38,677 nucleotides of DNA from an uncultured Methylococcaceae bacterium (GTDB taxonomy: Bacteria; Pseudomonadota; Gammaproteobacteria; Methylococcales; Methylomonadaceae): positions 1 through 38,677 of the forward strand of contig CAJXMF010000025.1 in the NCBI GenBank assembly GCA_913056195.1. The letters run 5' to 3'. The notes under the pieces are model-generated. The model was not told the DNA's origin. It saw nothing but the letters and a program-made list of their open reading frames with translations, and searched no databases. This document shows, piece by piece, positions 36,737 through 38,677 of this stretch (its first letter is position 1; each line of letters opens with the position of its first letter). The translations under genes were made by a program, and so were the position numbers.

Positions 36737-37315
36737 CTATCGCGCATCAGCACCCAAAGTCGAAACCAATTGCTGCCCTAAGCGCAAAATTGCCTGTCGT
36801 TGTGGGTCATCTTTCATAACATCGCCGTCCCAACATTTCATAGCGAAAGGCACTGCCTGATGCTCAGCCAGAACATTCACACCTAAATTACTCAATAAGA
36901 TTCGCAAGACCATCAATCCACGAACACCGCCCAACGCGCCCGGCGATGTCGCCATAATCGCTGCGAATTTGCCGCGAAACGCCAACAATGGCGCTTCATC
37001 CGCGAGCTGTTTACGCGAGGCCCAATCCAGCATATTTTTTAACACCGGCGTAAACATGCCATTATATTCCGGCGACGCAATCAAAAAACCATCATGAGCC
37101 ATTAACAATGCCTTAAACGCCAGCGCCGCATCCGGTATGCCCTGTTCGGCTTCCAGATCGGCGTTATACAAGGGCACATCGTAATCGGCCAAATGAATAA
37201 TCGTCACGCCGGCACCTGCCGCCATCGCGCCTTCGGCCGCGACAGTTACCAGTTTCTGATTGAACGAAGCCTTCCGGTTACTGCCGGAAAATGCCAGAAT
37301 TTGAGTCTTGCTCAT
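36737..37315 (-). CDS. NADPH-dependent FMN reductase family protein
   Basis: A 192-residue flavodoxin-fold oxidoreductase. The FMN-binding start is ILAFSGSNRKASFNQKL; the second flavin motif is ASPEYNGMFTPVLKNMLDWASR. This is the NADPH-dependent FMN reductase/ChrR/YieF group, which reduces quinones, chromate or azo compounds. No signal peptide. The natural substrate cannot be told. It is 15 bases after the PRPP synthase homologue and adjacent to the potassium channel. Redox status and channel opening being linked is speculative. Confidence 0.92.
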   Translation of the reverse strand: MSKTQILAFSGSNRKASFNQKLVTVAAEGAMAAGAGVTIIHLADYDVPLYNADLEAEQGIPDAALAFKALLMAHDGFLIASPEYNGMFTPVLKNMLDWASRKQLADEAPLLAFRGKFAAIMATSPGALGGVRGLMVLRILLSNLGVNVLAEHQAVPFAMKCWDGDVMKDDPQRQAILRLGQQLVSTLGADAR

Positions 37316-37330
37316 GTTTAAAACCTTTCA

Positions 37331-38203
37331 TTAAAGATTCAAAAGCGCTTGCGCCAGCCGCTGCGCCAGATAAATACAGGCTGTTTTATGCGCCACACTG
37401 TCGCAGCTCCAGACTTGTTTAATGCCCGCCTGATACAATGCCGCCTCCGCATCGCCACAAAACAATGGATGGGTGACAGCCGCATAAACCTCACCAGCCC
37501 CCGCCTTTTGCAATAATGTCGCGGCCTGAGTCAAGGTGCGGCCGGTACTGAGTACATCATCGACCAACACCACCGATTTGCTGCAAAAATCATACTCTGG
37601 CAACGTTACAACAACCTTTTTATCACCCAACCGCTGTTTATGCGCCACCGCATAGTCAAAACCGGTTTGCTCGGCAATGGCGCTGACCCACTGCTTCGAT
37701 TCTGCATCTGGCCCCAACAGCACGGCCGAATCAAACTGCTGCCGCAAAAAATCACCAATATCGACGGCGGCCGTTAAGGTGATTGCATTTTTCAGGGGAA
37801 TGGCTTCAGACAAGCGCTGAATACGATGCAAATGAGGATCAACTGTAATCACATCATCAAATAATTCAGCCAACAGGTGCCCAATAATCTCCTGACTCAC
37901 CGCCTCACCCGGCCGGTTCGCAATATCCTGGCGCATATAACATAAATATGGCGCCACCAGGGTCAAGCGTTTTGCGCCCAGCGCTCTGGCCGTTTTCGCC
38001 GTCAACAACAACTCGATCAACTTATCGTTTGGCTGATTCAAACTGCGACAAATCACCACATGCTCAGCCAGATCGGTCGGCAGCCGCACCAGGCTCTCAC
38101 CATCCGGAAAATGATGACACTCGATGATATGGCAATCTCTGTCCAGTATCGCCGCCAGGCGTTCAGATTGTGCTTGATATTCGGAAAACGTCAGTATTTG
38201 CAT
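37331..38203 (-). CDS. prs: Ribose-phosphate diphosphokinase (PRPP synthase), non-standard type
   Basis: A 290-residue protein making PRPP from ribose 5-phosphate and ATP. Motifs include FPDGESLVRLP, the PYLCYMRQD segment (85-93, ATP-binding region), DPHLHR (122-127), the catalytic-loop Lys189/Arg191 (HKQRLGDKK) and the PRPP-binding VVLVDDVLSTGRTL (211-224). It is about 20 residues shorter than the classical bacterial enzyme and less similar; it may be a paralogue with its own role, with the housekeeping prs elsewhere. Symbol is by family only. It is the first gene of a four-gene operon, with a possible promoter at 38238-38267. Confidence 0.85.
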   Translation of the reverse strand: MQILTFSEYQAQSERLAAILDRDCHIIECHHFPDGESLVRLPTDLAEHVVICRSLNQPNDKLIELLLTAKTARALGAKRLTLVAPYLCYMRQDIANRPGEAVSQEIIGHLLAELFDDVITVDPHLHRIQRLSEAIPLKNAITLTAAVDIGDFLRQQFDSAVLLGPDAESKQWVSAIAEQTGFDYAVAHKQRLGDKKVVVTLPEYDFCSKSVVLVDDVLSTGRTLTQAATLLQKAGAGEVYAAVTHPLFCGDAEAALYQAGIKQVWSCDSVAHKTACIYLAQRLAQALLNL

Positions 38204-38237
38204 CGCAAGAAATCAATTGAAGACATCAATGCCTCTC

Positions 38238-38267
38238 ATCATCCCAGAAAATGAACACGGCTGACAA
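38238..38267 (-). promoter_or_regulatory. Possible sigma-70 promoter for the PRPP synthase operon
   Basis: On the minus strand TTGTCA (38267-38262) and GATGAT (38243-38238) are separated by 18 bases (5 and 4 of 6 to consensus). It would give a leader of about 30 bases before the ATG at 38203. Confidence 0.35.
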
Positions 38268-38340
38268 GCATTTCATTAGCCCGGCACACTATTCGGCTTA
38301 ACCCAGCCTTGCCATGGACAGCGTAGGGCCGATAGCGCTG

Positions 38341-38493
38341 TTACAAAACTGTTAATGGCCTGTTGAGGCCTTCGTGCGCCTGGCGTTTGCCCAGAAACGG
38401 GTAAAACGCCAAAAAAGGTAAAAAACCGTATAACTGATCAAAAAAATAGCGCTTTTCCACAATCAACGTCCATAGAATGAATTTGTTCAGCAT
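38341..38493 (-). CDS. Possible 50-residue hydrophobic small ORF
   Basis: An ATG at 38493, preceded by AGGGA (very close spacing), opens a 50-residue frame. The product begins MLNKFILWTLIVEKRYFF, then LYGFLPFLAFYPFLG, and ends with a polar, basic tail (KRQAHEGLNRPLTVL). It could be a small membrane protein. The spacing of the ribosome site is poor and no homologue is recognised, so it may be chance. It is the only candidate gene in the 38204-38677 stretch; the rest shows no gene. Confidence 0.3.
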   Translation of the reverse strand: MLNKFILWTLIVEKRYFFDQLYGFLPFLAFYPFLGKRQAHEGLNRPLTVL

Positions 38494-38520
38494 TTCCCTA
38501 AAAAACATCAGTAAATAATT

Positions 38521-38566
38521 TTTTTCATTGATGAAAAACTTGTGTCTGATTCGTTTACACAGACAC
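38521..38566. repeat. Two adjacent palindromes near the right end
   Basis: TTTTTCAT-TG-ATGAAAAA (38521-38538) is a perfect 8-base-arm palindrome. Directly after it, GTGTCTG (38542-38548) pairs with CAGACAC (38560-38566) around an 11-base loop. They may be operators or leader structure for a plus-strand gene just beyond the window, since the window ends in ATAAGGAC, which resembles a ribosome site. Confidence 0.4.
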
Positions 38567-38677
38567 CTGAATCATTGACTTTAAAATCATCAGAGATATT
38601 CCCGTTTTTAATTTAGAAATATCGTAACTACTCAGCGTGTTTGGGGCTGAAGGCATAGGCTATTGATTTATAAGGAC

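Overview
The window looks like a chromosome segment of a flagellated gammaproteobacterium. The evidence is a polar-flagellum/chemotaxis block in the Pseudomonas/Vibrio-type order (fliL-M-N-O-P-Q-R, flhB-A-F, fleN, fliA, cheY-Z-A-B, a motA-family gene), a sigma-54 type promoter in front of fliL, and the gammaproteobacterial yceD-rpmF-plsX-fabHDG-acpP-fabF-pabC-mltG-tmk-holB-pilZ-tatD block. Protein style reminds me of methanotrophic Methylococcales, but that is an impression and not proven by any gene here.

Layout. (1) 1-2050 is an accessory, AT-rich patch. It holds the 3' end of a group II intron (maturase C-terminus plus domains V and VI, ending near 462), an inverted repeat just after it, two small uncharacterised genes on the minus strand, and about 300 bases of nested palindromes. 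(2) 2065-4107 carries, on the plus strand, the lipoprotein murein transglycosylase mltD and a small Arg-rich protein with a duplicated motif. (3) 4141-20038 is one minus-strand run of 17 flagellar and chemotaxis genes, many overlapping by 1-8 bases. (4) 20194-23666 holds ilvA (minus), then rpiA and a class V aminotransferase-fold enzyme (plus). (5) 23691-34995 is a minus-strand core block: lipid synthesis genes (plsX, fabH, fabD, fabG, acpP, fabF), ribosomal rpmF with yceD, and the pabC-mltG-tmk-holB-pilZ-tatD operon. (6) 35076-38203 is a tight minus-strand four-gene operon: PRPP synthase homologue, flavin reductase, voltage-gated potassium channel with a C-terminal zinc ribbon, and an exported pentapeptide-repeat protein. 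(7) 38204-38677 is mostly non-coding, with palindromes and one possible 50-residue ORF.

How the genes fit together. FliL, FliM, FliN, FliO-R and FlhA/B build the switch, export gate and motor-associated parts. FlhF and FleN set position and number of polar flagella, FliA is the late sigma factor, and CheY/Z/A/B control switching. The CheY-docking type motif of the FliM N-terminus also appears at the CheZ C-terminus and, in up to three copies, in the CheA linker. The flagellar run ends in a lone motA-family gene with no motB-family partner in the window. In the fatty-acid block a strong hairpin separates acpP from fabF, so the textbook cluster is probably at least two transcription units.

No tRNA, rRNA, CRISPR array or intact insertion sequence was recognised. 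The least explained parts are 463-1890 and the 35076-38203 operon. Nothing in the window can be shown from sequence alone to be a new system.
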